Source: an uncultured Pseudohongiella sp. (lineage in GTDB: Bacteria; Pseudomonadota; Gammaproteobacteria; Pseudomonadales; Pseudohongiellaceae). Taken from it: a stretch of DNA of 64,000 nt. Both the position numbers and the translations under genes were made by a program. The notes beneath the pieces were generated by a model that saw nothing but the letters and a program-made list of their open reading frames with translations, did no database searches and was not told where the DNA came from. The stretch covers positions 1-64,000 of the forward strand of contig CACJAW010000002.1 of assembly GCA_902591495.1 (NCBI GenBank). Direction: 5' to 3'. Shown here piece after piece: positions 29,292-37,782 of the stretch (the first letter of the stretch is position 1; the number at the start of each line of letters is the position of its first letter).

Positions 29292-30512
29292 TTAGAGTCC
29301 TTGCCCTAAGGTAATAAGATTAACTTTAGCAAGCGCCTGCTCTCTATACTTAGTCCAAGCTTCCTCAAATTCCTGATAACCATCGGGTGCTGAAGGCAAG
29401 AACTCGTTCCACGCTTCTCTGAGGATAGATTGCCGATACAGATTTCTCTGATTATTTTCATCTGCCCTATCTGTCCAAGCACCGATCTCTTTATAATAGC
29501 GTATGGCGCCCTCATGAAAAGGGACAAATGCCTGTTCAAACTTCTGTCTATCTAAAATCCAGCCACCAGCTCCAGGAGCGTTGTCTTTATATTCATCGAA
29601 ATGGGTATGCATGATCTTCACCATACTGTAGACCATGGCCTCATCTGATTTTTCGAGGGCAACTAAAAAAGGATAAGCTGATGTAAAAACCTCAATTCCC
29701 TCTTCGGGAATAGTAGGTCCCTCGAAAGCTATATGCGGCACATACCATGGAAGACGCTCCCGTACACGCTGCACTGCTTCCAGATCTGCATGGGAAAATT
29801 GCGCGAAAGTCAGCCCTCTGGGGGAGGCTTCAATCCTTAGAAACGGTGGTGAATTGCAAGCGCCACCAGCCATATCAGCTCGATTATTAAGCACTGCATC
29901 AATCGAGGCGTTATATCCGCCAACCTCAACAGCCACCACATCATCCCATGTCAAATTTGCGTACGACAAGAGAGCCGCAGTCGCGTTATTCAAAGATGGT
30001 GCGCCCTGAACCCAAGTTACCCGTTTCCCTCTAATATCAGATATTTTTGCAACTCCTGCATCAGATGCCATTGCGAAGGTAAAGGAGCAACTATCAGAAA
30101 AATTAGACATCAAAGCCCTTATGGGCTGAGGACCCCAAATTTTTGATGCAAAATTTAATATACCCTCCTGCGCATAAACAGATTCCGAGCCTCCAGCGGA
30201 GAAGTGCACCCTATCGGCCCTCAAAGTAGCTAAACGAGATACATCATTTCGACCAGGGATAACGCGAAGGTTAACACCATATTGCCTTTGCAAGATGTTA
30301 CCAATAGCTACAGCCTGACTATACCCCCCGGTACCCGTGGGATATGCGGACCATGCAATTGTCTTTGGAAATTGGATATTTTTTTCTGCGGCGAACAATC
30401 CTTGCACTGACATAATTAATAGCATGCAAATCACTAAACTGAATATTCTACAGAACACAGTTTGGCGATTTAGTAAAATTCCAGGGCACAGAAAGGCTTG
30501 CAAGAGATTCAT
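29292..30512 (-). CDS. TAXI-family TRAP transporter solute-binding protein
   Basis: The 406-aa periplasmic binding protein partners with the fused permease 10 bp downstream. A hydrophobic signal segment (about 22-42, ending LFAAEK) precedes the mature domain, which opens with AWSAYPTGTGGYSQAVAIGNILQRQYG. The phrase VRGKRVTWVQGAPS (as IRGKRVTWVQGAPS) follows. TAXI proteins are known to bind compounds such as glutamate-type dicarboxylates; the ligand here is unknown. The N-region is unusually long (about 20 residues before the hydrophobic core), so a downstream start is possible. Confidence 0.9.
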   Translation of the reverse strand: MNLLQAFLCPGILLNRQTVFCRIFSLVICMLLIMSVQGLFAAEKNIQFPKTIAWSAYPTGTGGYSQAVAIGNILQRQYGVNLRVIPGRNDVSRLATLRADRVHFSAGGSESVYAQEGILNFASKIWGPQPIRALMSNFSDSCSFTFAMASDAGVAKISDIRGKRVTWVQGAPSLNNATAALLSYANLTWDDVVAVEVGGYNASIDAVLNNRADMAGGACNSPPFLRIEASPRGLTFAQFSHADLEAVQRVRERLPWYVPHIAFEGPTIPEEGIEVFTSAYPFLVALEKSDEAMVYSMVKIMHTHFDEYKDNAPGAGGWILDRQKFEQAFVPFHEGAIRYYKEIGAWTDRADENNQRNLYRQSILREAWNEFLPSAPDGYQEFEEAWTKYREQALAKVNLITLGQGL

Positions 30513-30590
30513 TTAGGACACCGTTATTATTATCGGTCCCAAGAATATCTTAGCTATCTACTCTTTGCTATGAGGATTAATTAATTACCC

Positions 30591-30626
30591 AAAAAAAAAC
30601 ACCCGAACAAAGTGTTTGGGTGTTTT
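30591..30626 (-). terminator. Strong intrinsic terminator
   Basis: AAAACACCCGAACA (30596-30609) pairs with TGTTTGGGTGTTTT (30613-30626) across a 3-nt loop, 14 pairs with one G-U. Read on the minus strand it runs into at least nine T residues. It lies 16 bp past the stop of the 30642-31610 gene and isolates that operon from the TAXI/TRAP genes. Confidence 0.88.
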
Positions 30627-30641
30627 TCATCTTTGAAATAT

Positions 30642-31610
30642 TTATCTGGTTACAGTTACCGTAACATTTTGATAGGTAAACATAGATCCGTCGCTAGCTA
30701 TCCCACGCAATACGTATTCGCCGGGCGTATCGAACGTCACCTGTGAACTCCAACGGTTTCCCTCTGGTGGAAGGGGTATTGTAAAAGGTGGTGACCAAGG
30801 AGAATTAGCGTAGACCCGAGAATCCATGTAAGTCTTCATCTGCGTTGGCTCAAAAGTAGCTCGATCAGCAGGCCCTCTATATACCGTCCAAGAAAATCTC
30901 TCTCCGGGCCCTGATGAGACTACTATCGATTGAGGCGGCCGATAAATCTGCTCCGGCGTTCTTGGAACTGGCCGCTGAGATCTAGCTGGAAGATTATCAG
31001 GATCCTTGACCATTACTGCTAGATCTAGAGGCTGCCCAACTCGGACTGTCCTGAAAGCCTCACCGTCTAGGGTTAGTTCAGGTGGAATGTTAGTCCTTAA
31101 ACGATCATCTAGACTACCAAACGCACCACCGACCTCAGTTGAAATCACCTGAGGGTCGATTCGATAATCAGGCTTAAGGGTTCCATAAGCCCGACCTGTA
31201 TGACTTGATCTTCCCTGAAGGGTCCATACTAACTCTTTTTCTCCGAAATCAGCGGGGACATCTATTGTAAATAGGAATGGATTCCTTCGAGGGTAGAAGT
31301 GCGTGGGCTGACCGCGATCTGCTTGCGAAAAGTCATAACCATCAACTGTAATATCATCCAATTGACCGGGTTCAACAACGCTAAAATAATTCCGCTGTCC
31401 AACATCAACGTCAAACTCTTCTTCCCAGTTTGAGTTCATATAGCCAAAAAAAAGTTTGAATGTTCCGTCATCATTTGGCCACCAACCTTCGTATGCTGGC
31501 GAGAGAATATCTCCAGACAAAATCATTCTCCTCTCTTGGGCAGTTGCTGAAAAAGCAACCACCAAGAGAAGCGCCGCGATCACAAAAGAAAAACTGCTTC
31601 GTGCTCGCAT
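30642..31610 (-). CDS. Exported hypothetical, partner of the cytochrome/copper protein
   Basis: The product is about 322 aa with a clear signal peptide (MRARSSFSFVIAALLLVVAFSATAQE). I recognise no named family. The mature part is beta-rich: a region with PAYEGWWPNDDGTFKLFFGYMN and NPFLFTIDVPADFGEKELVWTL, then a C-terminal Ig-like segment (SQVTFDTPGEYVLRGIASDG). I chose ATG 31610, which follows the upstream TAA by one base with GGAGG in range; the longer frame to 31709 lies inside the upstream gene. The tight junction implies translational coupling and a shared function in the periplasm. Confidence 0.75.
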   Translation of the reverse strand: MRARSSFSFVIAALLLVVAFSATAQERRMILSGDILSPAYEGWWPNDDGTFKLFFGYMNSNWEEEFDVDVGQRNYFSVVEPGQLDDITVDGYDFSQADRGQPTHFYPRRNPFLFTIDVPADFGEKELVWTLQGRSSHTGRAYGTLKPDYRIDPQVISTEVGGAFGSLDDRLRTNIPPELTLDGEAFRTVRVGQPLDLAVMVKDPDNLPARSQRPVPRTPEQIYRPPQSIVVSSGPGERFSWTVYRGPADRATFEPTQMKTYMDSRVYANSPWSPPFTIPLPPEGNRWSSQVTFDTPGEYVLRGIASDGSMFTYQNVTVTVTR

Positions 31611-31611
31611 T

Positions 31612-33081
31612 TTAGTCTGATCCTCCGCCAGCCTCATCATATTCTGGCACAGGCGCCCAGCACAGCGGACAACCGACATCATAATTATTCTTGTTACCCA
31701 AGATTTCACGTCGAGCCGCCATTTCTTCCTGGAATTGCTCTTCTGTCATTGTTACTGAGTAGCCCAAATCTATGAACATGTTAGACACGGAACGTCGGCC
31801 ACCTCCAGACCAGTTTCTGGAATCGGCGAGATTAGGGTTTTTTGAAGAGGTGTCCATATAAGCGATTGTTTGAAGGATCGTTCCCTTAGGTAATAACGGC
31901 GCACTATCCTCTTTGTAGATGTACTGCTTAACCCAATTGTGGTCGTATCCAACACAGTTAATAGTGAATTTGTTATGCCCAAAAATAGCTTCTAGACACA
32001 TTCTCACGCCCGGAGCGTGAAGATGAGGCTCAAACGCCATAATCTTTGTGTGTTCCTGAAGTACAACTGAGTTTCTTAACTCTTGATTAGGGAGCCCTGG
32101 CAAAACGTCTAGATCTACACCATTACCCGTTCTGGGACCTCTCTCGGTATATTTAGGTTTATACCCTTTTGGAAAGAACTTTATACCAAATTCCAGGTGA
32201 CCCGTTGTCTCACGCCCGTTTGAATGCATATGCGCAGCATTCAGATGTAACGCAGAATTTGCCTGAAGAAGTCGACCTGCACTATCAGGGAACTTGTCTG
32301 CGTTTCGACCAACTTCATGTATGGGCCAACCTACCCGTGTTTCGGGTAAAATAAAAGAACCGTCCTCGCTCAAAACGCCACTGCTGTATGTCATATGGTG
32401 CCATATGTAGCGACCTCCAACGGTATTGCTGCCAATATCGTCTGGAATATCATTGACTTCCTTAACTTCAATAGACTGAACATATCTATCTTCAGTCAGA
32501 CCAGTTGGCACTATCCCAATATCACCCCACCAATCAGGTGCAACTTCAGGTCTAGTCATTTCTGGACCAGTCAAAACCAAATCAGGCTCACCTAAGGTCC
32601 AGTCTTCGCCCTCTGTCACAACATAAGGAGGTGGTTCGTTTGCAGGATTTCCTCGAGGAGCTCCATTTTGAGCCCATGCCTGGATCATTGCTAAATCCAG
32701 ATCAGACAGAGAATAGTCGCTCTCGAAACCGTCAGAGATACCAATATCTTTTTCGATATACCATGGTGGCATCGCACCCATCCTGTCGCGAATTGCCGTT
32801 CTGTACATAATCACTGGAGCCCATGGCCTGACCTCATCATACGATAAGAAAGACATTGGCCCGCCGCCGCCAGGTCTATGACACTGCAGACAGCTTCGCT
32901 GCAAAATAGGGGCTATGTGATCAGCATAGTTTATGTCAGACGCTTGCATCTCAAAGTCAGCAATATCGTAATAGTGCATTTTTTGAGCGGACGGATTGCT
33001 ATCGTAGGACTGCGCGATAGTCTGGTTCGCAATGGCAAGTGTCGTAAGAGCTAGTAGAGTGAGAATTTTTCTGACAATCAT
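31612..33081 (-). CDS. Cytochrome c-fused copper type II monooxygenase-like protein
   Basis: The 489-aa exported protein has a signal peptide ending TIAQS. A haem-binding CLQCH (64-68) lies in a cytochrome-like domain with HRPGGGGPMSFLSYDEVRPWA. A two-domain region follows, resembling the copper-dependent PHM/DBM monooxygenase fold. Candidate ligands are His228-His229 (WHHM), His284/His286 (AHMH) and the HxH pair His353/His355 (EPHLHAPG), with Met361 nearby. A C-terminal CPLC pair is also present. Related bacterial haem/copper fusions are uncharacterised. Hydroxylation of a periplasmic substrate with internal electron supply from haem is inference. It is coupled to the downstream exported gene. 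Confidence 0.75.
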   Translation of the reverse strand: MIVRKILTLLALTTLAIANQTIAQSYDSNPSAQKMHYYDIADFEMQASDINYADHIAPILQRSCLQCHRPGGGGPMSFLSYDEVRPWAPVIMYRTAIRDRMGAMPPWYIEKDIGISDGFESDYSLSDLDLAMIQAWAQNGAPRGNPANEPPPYVVTEGEDWTLGEPDLVLTGPEMTRPEVAPDWWGDIGIVPTGLTEDRYVQSIEVKEVNDIPDDIGSNTVGGRYIWHHMTYSSGVLSEDGSFILPETRVGWPIHEVGRNADKFPDSAGRLLQANSALHLNAAHMHSNGRETTGHLEFGIKFFPKGYKPKYTERGPRTGNGVDLDVLPGLPNQELRNSVVLQEHTKIMAFEPHLHAPGVRMCLEAIFGHNKFTINCVGYDHNWVKQYIYKEDSAPLLPKGTILQTIAYMDTSSKNPNLADSRNWSGGGRRSVSNMFIDLGYSVTMTEEQFQEEMAARREILGNKNNYDVGCPLCWAPVPEYDEAGGGSD

Positions 33082-33314
33082 TTCAGCTTTCTCCCGTTGT
33101 GGTTTTCTGTATTTTATCGGTATCGATTTGACGAAAACTTCTTTTATTTCAAGGCTATAAGCCTATCGCAAAACAAGAGCTTAAGACTAGCTAGGTCACA
33201 ATAAGTTGCAATCACTACAACCTCGCTACTAAAGACTGAAAGCATAAAATCCCAGTATCGTTTTGTCTACTAAACTTGAGCTTATTTTACTAAGCCAAGT
33301 CCTCAAAATTTTTG

Positions 33315-34940
33315 CTAATTTGGGCTTTTAAGCGCAAAAGCAGTTAAGGTCGTACCTGATGGGATCATTACGTACTGTAACCCATCTAGCATATAGGTGA
33401 TCGCTGCAGCTCCCCAAATTCTTGAGCCTGTTTGGTAGTGCCATAGATTTTCTCCAGACTCAGCATTGAAAGCCATAAAATTTCCCTCATGATCGCCAGC
33501 AAAAACTAAACCTGATGCGGTAGACATGACTCCCCCAAAGGTCGGCGATGGATACCTAAATTCCCATTCCAATTGACCTGTGTGCACGTCTAGCGCTCGC
33601 AAGGCTCCATAACCCGCTTCAGCATCAATGAAAACCGTGCCGCCAAAATTGGATTGACCTCGAGTGTCAGCTGGTTCCTCAGGTACGTAAGTAGCGCAAG
33701 TTTCTCGCGCAGTAAGAATGAACAGATCCAACCCAGGAAAGAACGTAGGCGGATAAAAATTAGTAGAGCCCCAAGGATCCGGCAAACAACCCAAACTGCC
33801 ATCATTCACGACCACCGGCCTTCCATCCTCACCTATTTCTCTTGCCCACGTGGTTGCTGTGAAGGGTTCGCCAAGTAAAAATTCTCCTGTAACGCGATCT
33901 AGAACATAAAAGAATCCGTTCCTATTGCCGACCATGACCACCCGCCTTGGCTGGCCTTCCCACTCGATGTTTGCAAGCACTGGCATATGGTTTGAATCCC
34001 AGTCATTCACATCATGTGGTGTAAACTGGTAGTGCCAACGAAGTTCTCCGCTGTCAGCATCCAGAGCAACAATAGAATCGGTATAGAGGTTATCGCCAGG
34101 TCTATTCTCATCGTAATAGTCGGGATTAGGATTACCAACCCCCCAGTATATTAAGTTTAAATCAGGATCAAACGACCCGTTCATCCAGGTACCGCCGCCG
34201 CCCTGCGCAAGAATGGTTGGATCGTTGGGCCAGGTTTCACTGCCGGGCTCACCAGGACCAGGAATCGTATTGAAGCGCCAAATTCTTTCGCCAGAAACTG
34301 GATCAAAAGCATCAATGAACCCCCTCGTCTGGTATTCTCCGCCCGATATTCCCACGATTACTTTGTTGTCCAGTATCAAAGGCGCCAGTGTCGCCGAATA
34401 TCCAATTTGATAATCAGCTAATTCTCGATCCCAGAGAACCTCTCCAGTTCGCCTATCGAATGACATTAAATGAGCATCTAAAGTCACCATGAAGAGCTGA
34501 TTACCTAACATACCAAAACCCCGGTTAACCGGTGCGCTGGCTCCGTATGTTAGATCATCCGGCAGATTTCTCCGATACTCCCAAAAAGGCCTGCCAGTCC
34601 GTGCATCCAAGGCCCAAGCATAATTGTTTGATCCGGTTACATAGAGAACGCCATCATCCAACAGAGGAGTGCCCTCCCAGCCACGGCCACGAGTAGTGGT
34701 TCCAGACTGAAAAGTCCAAATTGAGCGAAGGTCTCCAATATTATCCGGAGTAATCTGAGTAAGCGGACTATGGCGTCTACCACTGTAATCACCCGAGTAA
34801 GTCAACCAACGGGTTGGGTCAGAAAAACCGTTTAAAATGTCTTCGTAATTTGGGCCGACACTAGACTGACCAAAAGCTGCGCAAGAAATAACCAGCCATG
34901 AAGTAGCTATCAATTCTGAATATTTAACTGTATTTCTCAT
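33315..34940 (-). CDS. PQQ-dependent alcohol dehydrogenase-like quinoprotein
   Basis: The 541-aa exported eight-bladed propeller has a signal peptide ending AAFGQS. Repeated tryptophan-docking motifs are seen (GVLYVTGSNNYAWALDARTG, GYGALRALDVHTGQLEW, GNFMAFNAESGENLWHYQTG). The catalytic/Ca2+ region GNPNPDYYDENRPGDNLYTDS and TPHDVNDWDSNHMPVL match quinoprotein alcohol dehydrogenases. I do not see the adjacent-Cys ring common to methanol dehydrogenases. Electrons would pass to the dihaem cytochrome encoded 27 bp upstream. Substrate is unknown, and PQQ synthesis genes are not in the window. Confidence 0.9.
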   Translation of the reverse strand: MRNTVKYSELIATSWLVISCAAFGQSSVGPNYEDILNGFSDPTRWLTYSGDYSGRRHSPLTQITPDNIGDLRSIWTFQSGTTTRGRGWEGTPLLDDGVLYVTGSNNYAWALDARTGRPFWEYRRNLPDDLTYGASAPVNRGFGMLGNQLFMVTLDAHLMSFDRRTGEVLWDRELADYQIGYSATLAPLILDNKVIVGISGGEYQTRGFIDAFDPVSGERIWRFNTIPGPGEPGSETWPNDPTILAQGGGGTWMNGSFDPDLNLIYWGVGNPNPDYYDENRPGDNLYTDSIVALDADSGELRWHYQFTPHDVNDWDSNHMPVLANIEWEGQPRRVVMVGNRNGFFYVLDRVTGEFLLGEPFTATTWAREIGEDGRPVVVNDGSLGCLPDPWGSTNFYPPTFFPGLDLFILTARETCATYVPEEPADTRGQSNFGGTVFIDAEAGYGALRALDVHTGQLEWEFRYPSPTFGGVMSTASGLVFAGDHEGNFMAFNAESGENLWHYQTGSRIWGAAAITYMLDGLQYVMIPSGTTLTAFALKSPN

Positions 34941-34967
34941 CTTCGATTACTCTCAACTATATTTAGA

Positions 34968-35789
34968 CTACAAACTTGATTGCAGGAAACTAATGATATT
35001 TCTGAGTTCTGTGTCGCTTAGCAAGGACTCAGAAAAAACTGGCATCCAAGACTGCTCCTCATATTCGAGTCCCTTAAGAGACATTTTTGAAAAAGCTCTA
35101 AGAAATTGATTCGTGTCCATTATCTGAATGGAGAATGCATCCTCTCGTTTAATAACTCCTTGAATCTGCTGACTATCCGAAGTTGTAATTGATACAGGTT
35201 TATAACCACGTGATATGGAGAAACTCGGGTTTCTTATCGAACTAATTAGCGCCTCTAGTGATCTGACCTCTGTTATTTTCGACAAATTAGGACCCAAAGC
35301 ACCTCCCTCATTCCCTTTGCGATGACAAGCTGCGCAATTGTTTGAAAAGAGTGTTCTACCCAAATCAGGATTTCCATCTACAGCAGAGGAAATACCGGAA
35401 ACTCCAATGCTTCGCAGGTACGATACTAACATCCAAATTTCTGTATCAGGAAAAGTATGCGCCGGCATAATGCTGCCTGGCACACCATTTCGAATTTTGT
35501 CAAAGACAGATTCATCAGATGTTCCGGTTCCTGCGTAAACCAAAGTCAGATCTGGGGCATCTATTGAATCAATTCCTTTTGCATCAGCACCATGGCAAGT
35601 TGCACATTGAGCCCGAAAAATAGATCCACCAACCCGCGCAGCTCGCGGATCACCCTCTAATGGGTTTAGTTCTTGGCCATAAGTCCATTGAGCGCCGAGT
35701 AACCAGGCAAACAGCAGCCAACTCAACTTATCTGTGAAGGCCAATCTCAGGGCATGTTTCGAAATTGCCACTTTATTTTTAAATCCCAT
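34968..35789 (-). CDS. Dihaem c-type cytochrome, PQQ dehydrogenase electron acceptor
   Basis: The 273-aa exported protein has a signal segment near 22-38 and two class I cytochrome domains. The haem sites are CATCH (62-66) and CAACH (152-156), each followed by a conserved Met-containing region (MPAHTFPD for the first). The C-terminal approximately 80 residues (TTSDSQQIQGVIKREDAFSIQIMD) form a beta segment often seen in PQQ-dehydrogenase-linked cytochromes. It is transcribed just before the quinoprotein gene, consistent with a periplasmic or membrane-associated electron-transfer pair. Confidence 0.92.
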   Translation of the reverse strand: MGFKNKVAISKHALRLAFTDKLSWLLFAWLLGAQWTYGQELNPLEGDPRAARVGGSIFRAQCATCHGADAKGIDSIDAPDLTLVYAGTGTSDESVFDKIRNGVPGSIMPAHTFPDTEIWMLVSYLRSIGVSGISSAVDGNPDLGRTLFSNNCAACHRKGNEGGALGPNLSKITEVRSLEALISSIRNPSFSISRGYKPVSITTSDSQQIQGVIKREDAFSIQIMDTNQFLRAFSKMSLKGLEYEEQSWMPVFSESLLSDTELRNIISFLQSSL

Positions 35790-35951
35790 TGTGTGAATCG
35801 TTCAAGGATCATAACATAGGACTGATGAGGCGAGAACGGACCCAGAGTAGGTTATTCTGGGTCCCGAAGTTGACATAAAAGATTCATTAGGCTATTCATT
35901 GTCAAAGGAAGTTTCTTAGCTTCACTTCTCTAAAAAAAATTGGAGTAACAA

Positions 35952-36416
35952 ATGGCTCATAATCCAAAAAGAAAGATCGAATTAATCACGTCTGTACTTA
36001 CAGCGGCATTTTTAGGTTTGGCTGTGCTTGTAACCCAGACTGATGTGATTTCGGCTCAGTCCAGTAACTTCCAGGGCGGCCAGCCAGAAATCAGCCAGAC
36101 ACCTGATATGCGAAATGTAAGGATTCTCTTCCCAGCTGGAGTTCGCTCCTCTTGGCACACGCACACTTGGGGTCAGCTGCTCATGATTGAGGAGGGTGTT
36201 GGTCTTCATCAAATTCGAGGAAGGACAATCGAGGAATTCTATCCAGGTGAACCTTATTGGACACCTGCTGATGTGGAGCATTGGCATGGAGCTCATCCCG
36301 ATCAAGATGCCCTTCAATTGACCATTTATGAAGGGAACGTTGAATGGCTGGATCCGGTTACAGATGCACAATACTCTGGATTAAGAGTGAGACCGCAATC
36401 AAGGTCTTCCGATTAA
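35952..36416 (+). CDS. Exported cupin-domain protein
   Basis: The 154-aa product has an N-terminal signal (about 9-36, ending VISAQSS) and a single cupin barrel. Metal ligands are visible as WHTHTWGQLLMIEEG (cupin motif 1) and VEHWHGAHP (motif 2). The sequence resembles the carboxymuconolactone-decarboxylase-associated or quercetinase-like cupins that occur as exported proteins. Catalytic function is not established. It is divergent from the cytochrome gene and ends at a strong terminator, so it is monocistronic. Confidence 0.85.
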   Translation: MAHNPKRKIELITSVLTAAFLGLAVLVTQTDVISAQSSNFQGGQPEISQTPDMRNVRILFPAGVRSSWHTHTWGQLLMIEEGVGLHQIRGRTIEEFYPGEPYWTPADVEHWHGAHPDQDALQLTIYEGNVEWLDPVTDAQYSGLRVRPQSRSSD

Positions 36417-36436
36417 TAACTAAAAATTTTTGCAAA

Positions 36437-36478
36437 TAACCGTAAAGAAAAAGAGATTTCTTTACGGTTATTTTTTTT
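36437..36478 (+). terminator. Strong intrinsic terminator after the cupin gene
   Basis: A perfect 14-bp stem (TAACCGTAAAGAAA at 36437-36450 with its complement at 36457-36470), loop AAGAGA, and eight T residues after. It begins 20 bp past the cupin stop. Confidence 0.92.
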
Positions 36479-36573
36479 GACAAAGCCAGTTGCAAGGATG
36501 CAGCTCATTTTTTGAAGACTTAGCTATAAAATCCACAGCACTTAACTTTCGCACGAGAGGGAGGCTTTAACCT

Positions 36574-37782
36574 ATGCAAGTGTGTTTTTGCCGTGTTCCA
36601 ACCATTATGGTTTTTATAATATCCATTACCTCTTGTGAACAAAAACAAGCAGACATCCCACCAATAAGTTTTGAAGAGAATCTTCAGCAACAACTAATAG
36701 AGGCCGAATCCGGGGATGTCATAGAAATACCAGCAGGAGTCCACAGTCTCACAAGAAGCCTATCCCTGAACGTATCCGGTGTAACAATAAAAGGAGCGGG
36801 GATTAATTCATCGATTTTATCCTTCAAGAATCAACAACAGGGTGCGGAGGGGTTGTTGGTTAGCGCAGACAACTTCACCATACAAGACCTGGCTATCGAG
36901 GATACTACTGGCGATGCTTTAAAGGTTAATGAGAGCAACAATGTTGTTATCAGAAATGTGAGGACCGAGTGGACAAACGGACCGGCCACAACCAATGGCG
37001 CTTATGGCATTTATCCAGTCCAGTCCACAAATATACTTATTGACGGCGCTGTCGCGATCGGTGCCTCCGATGCTGGTATCTATGTCGGACAATCCTCACA
37101 GATCATAGTCCGTAATTCGCATGCTGAGTCCAATGTCGCTGGAATAGAAATTGAAAACTCAACGTATGCAGATGTTTATAACAACGTTGCTGTGAATAAC
37201 ACCGGCGGCATATTGGTCTTTGATTTGCCCAATCTCCCGGTTCAAGGGGGAGCTAACACTCGTGTCTTCAACAATGAAATTAGCACCAACAATACAGGCA
37301 ACTTTGCACCAGCAGGAAACATTGTTGGAACAGTGCCTTCTGGCACTGGGCTCATGGTTTTAGCGAACGATAACATAGAAATTTTTGGCAACACTTTCAA
37401 TGAAAACAATAGTGCGAACATCCTAGTCGTCAGCTATTACATCACGGAAAGGCCCTTTGACGATCCAAATTATGATCCGTTCCCTGAATACATCCATATC
37501 CATGAAAATCAGTTCAATGGAGGTGGCACATCCCCTGACTCGGAGCCCCTTGAGGCGCTTCAATCCGCAACTGGCAAACCCATTCCTCATGTCGTTTGGG
37601 ACGGAACAATAAAGCAGGACTCAAAATTTAATCAAGTTTTGTGTATGCGAAATAATAATGCCCTGACATATGTTAATCTTGACGCTTCAAATGGATTTTC
37701 AATGCCAACATTTGATACTGCAAGTCACGACTGCACCTTGCCAAAGCTGTCTCAGATTTCATTAAGTTTCGATGCAGAATGA
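36574..37782 (+). CDS. Parallel beta-helix lipoprotein (SO2930-cytochrome partner)
   Basis: The 402-aa product has a lipoprotein signal with lipobox SITSC (Cys about 21). Tandem right-handed beta-helix repeats follow (NNVVIRNVRTEW, TNILIDGAVAIGASDAGIYVGQS, NSTYADVYNNVAVNNTGG, NDNIEIFGNTF), like pectate-lyase or mannuronan-epimerase folds. Such a protein regularly sits beside SO2930-family cytochromes, as in Shewanella. Function is unknown; carbohydrate binding or cleavage is inference. Its stop overlaps the cytochrome start by 4 bp (ATGA), so the two are translationally coupled. Confidence 0.88.
   Translation: MQVCFCRVPTIMVFIISITSCEQKQADIPPISFEENLQQQLIEAESGDVIEIPAGVHSLTRSLSLNVSGVTIKGAGINSSILSFKNQQQGAEGLLVSADNFTIQDLAIEDTTGDALKVNESNNVVIRNVRTEWTNGPATTNGAYGIYPVQSTNILIDGAVAIGASDAGIYVGQSSQIIVRNSHAESNVAGIEIENSTYADVYNNVAVNNTGGILVFDLPNLPVQGGANTRVFNNEISTNNTGNFAPAGNIVGTVPSGTGLMVLANDNIEIFGNTFNENNSANILVVSYYITERPFDDPNYDPFPEYIHIHENQFNGGGTSPDSEPLEALQSATGKPIPHVVWDGTIKQDSKFNQVLCMRNNNALTYVNLDASNGFSMPTFDTASHDCTLPKLSQISLSFDAE

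Noticed and set aside
33082..33314. Possible small gene or RNA between the copper/haem gene and the quinoprotein gene
   Set aside because: No frame longer than about 40 codons and no hairpin with a T-run; it probably only holds a promoter for the copper/haem operon.
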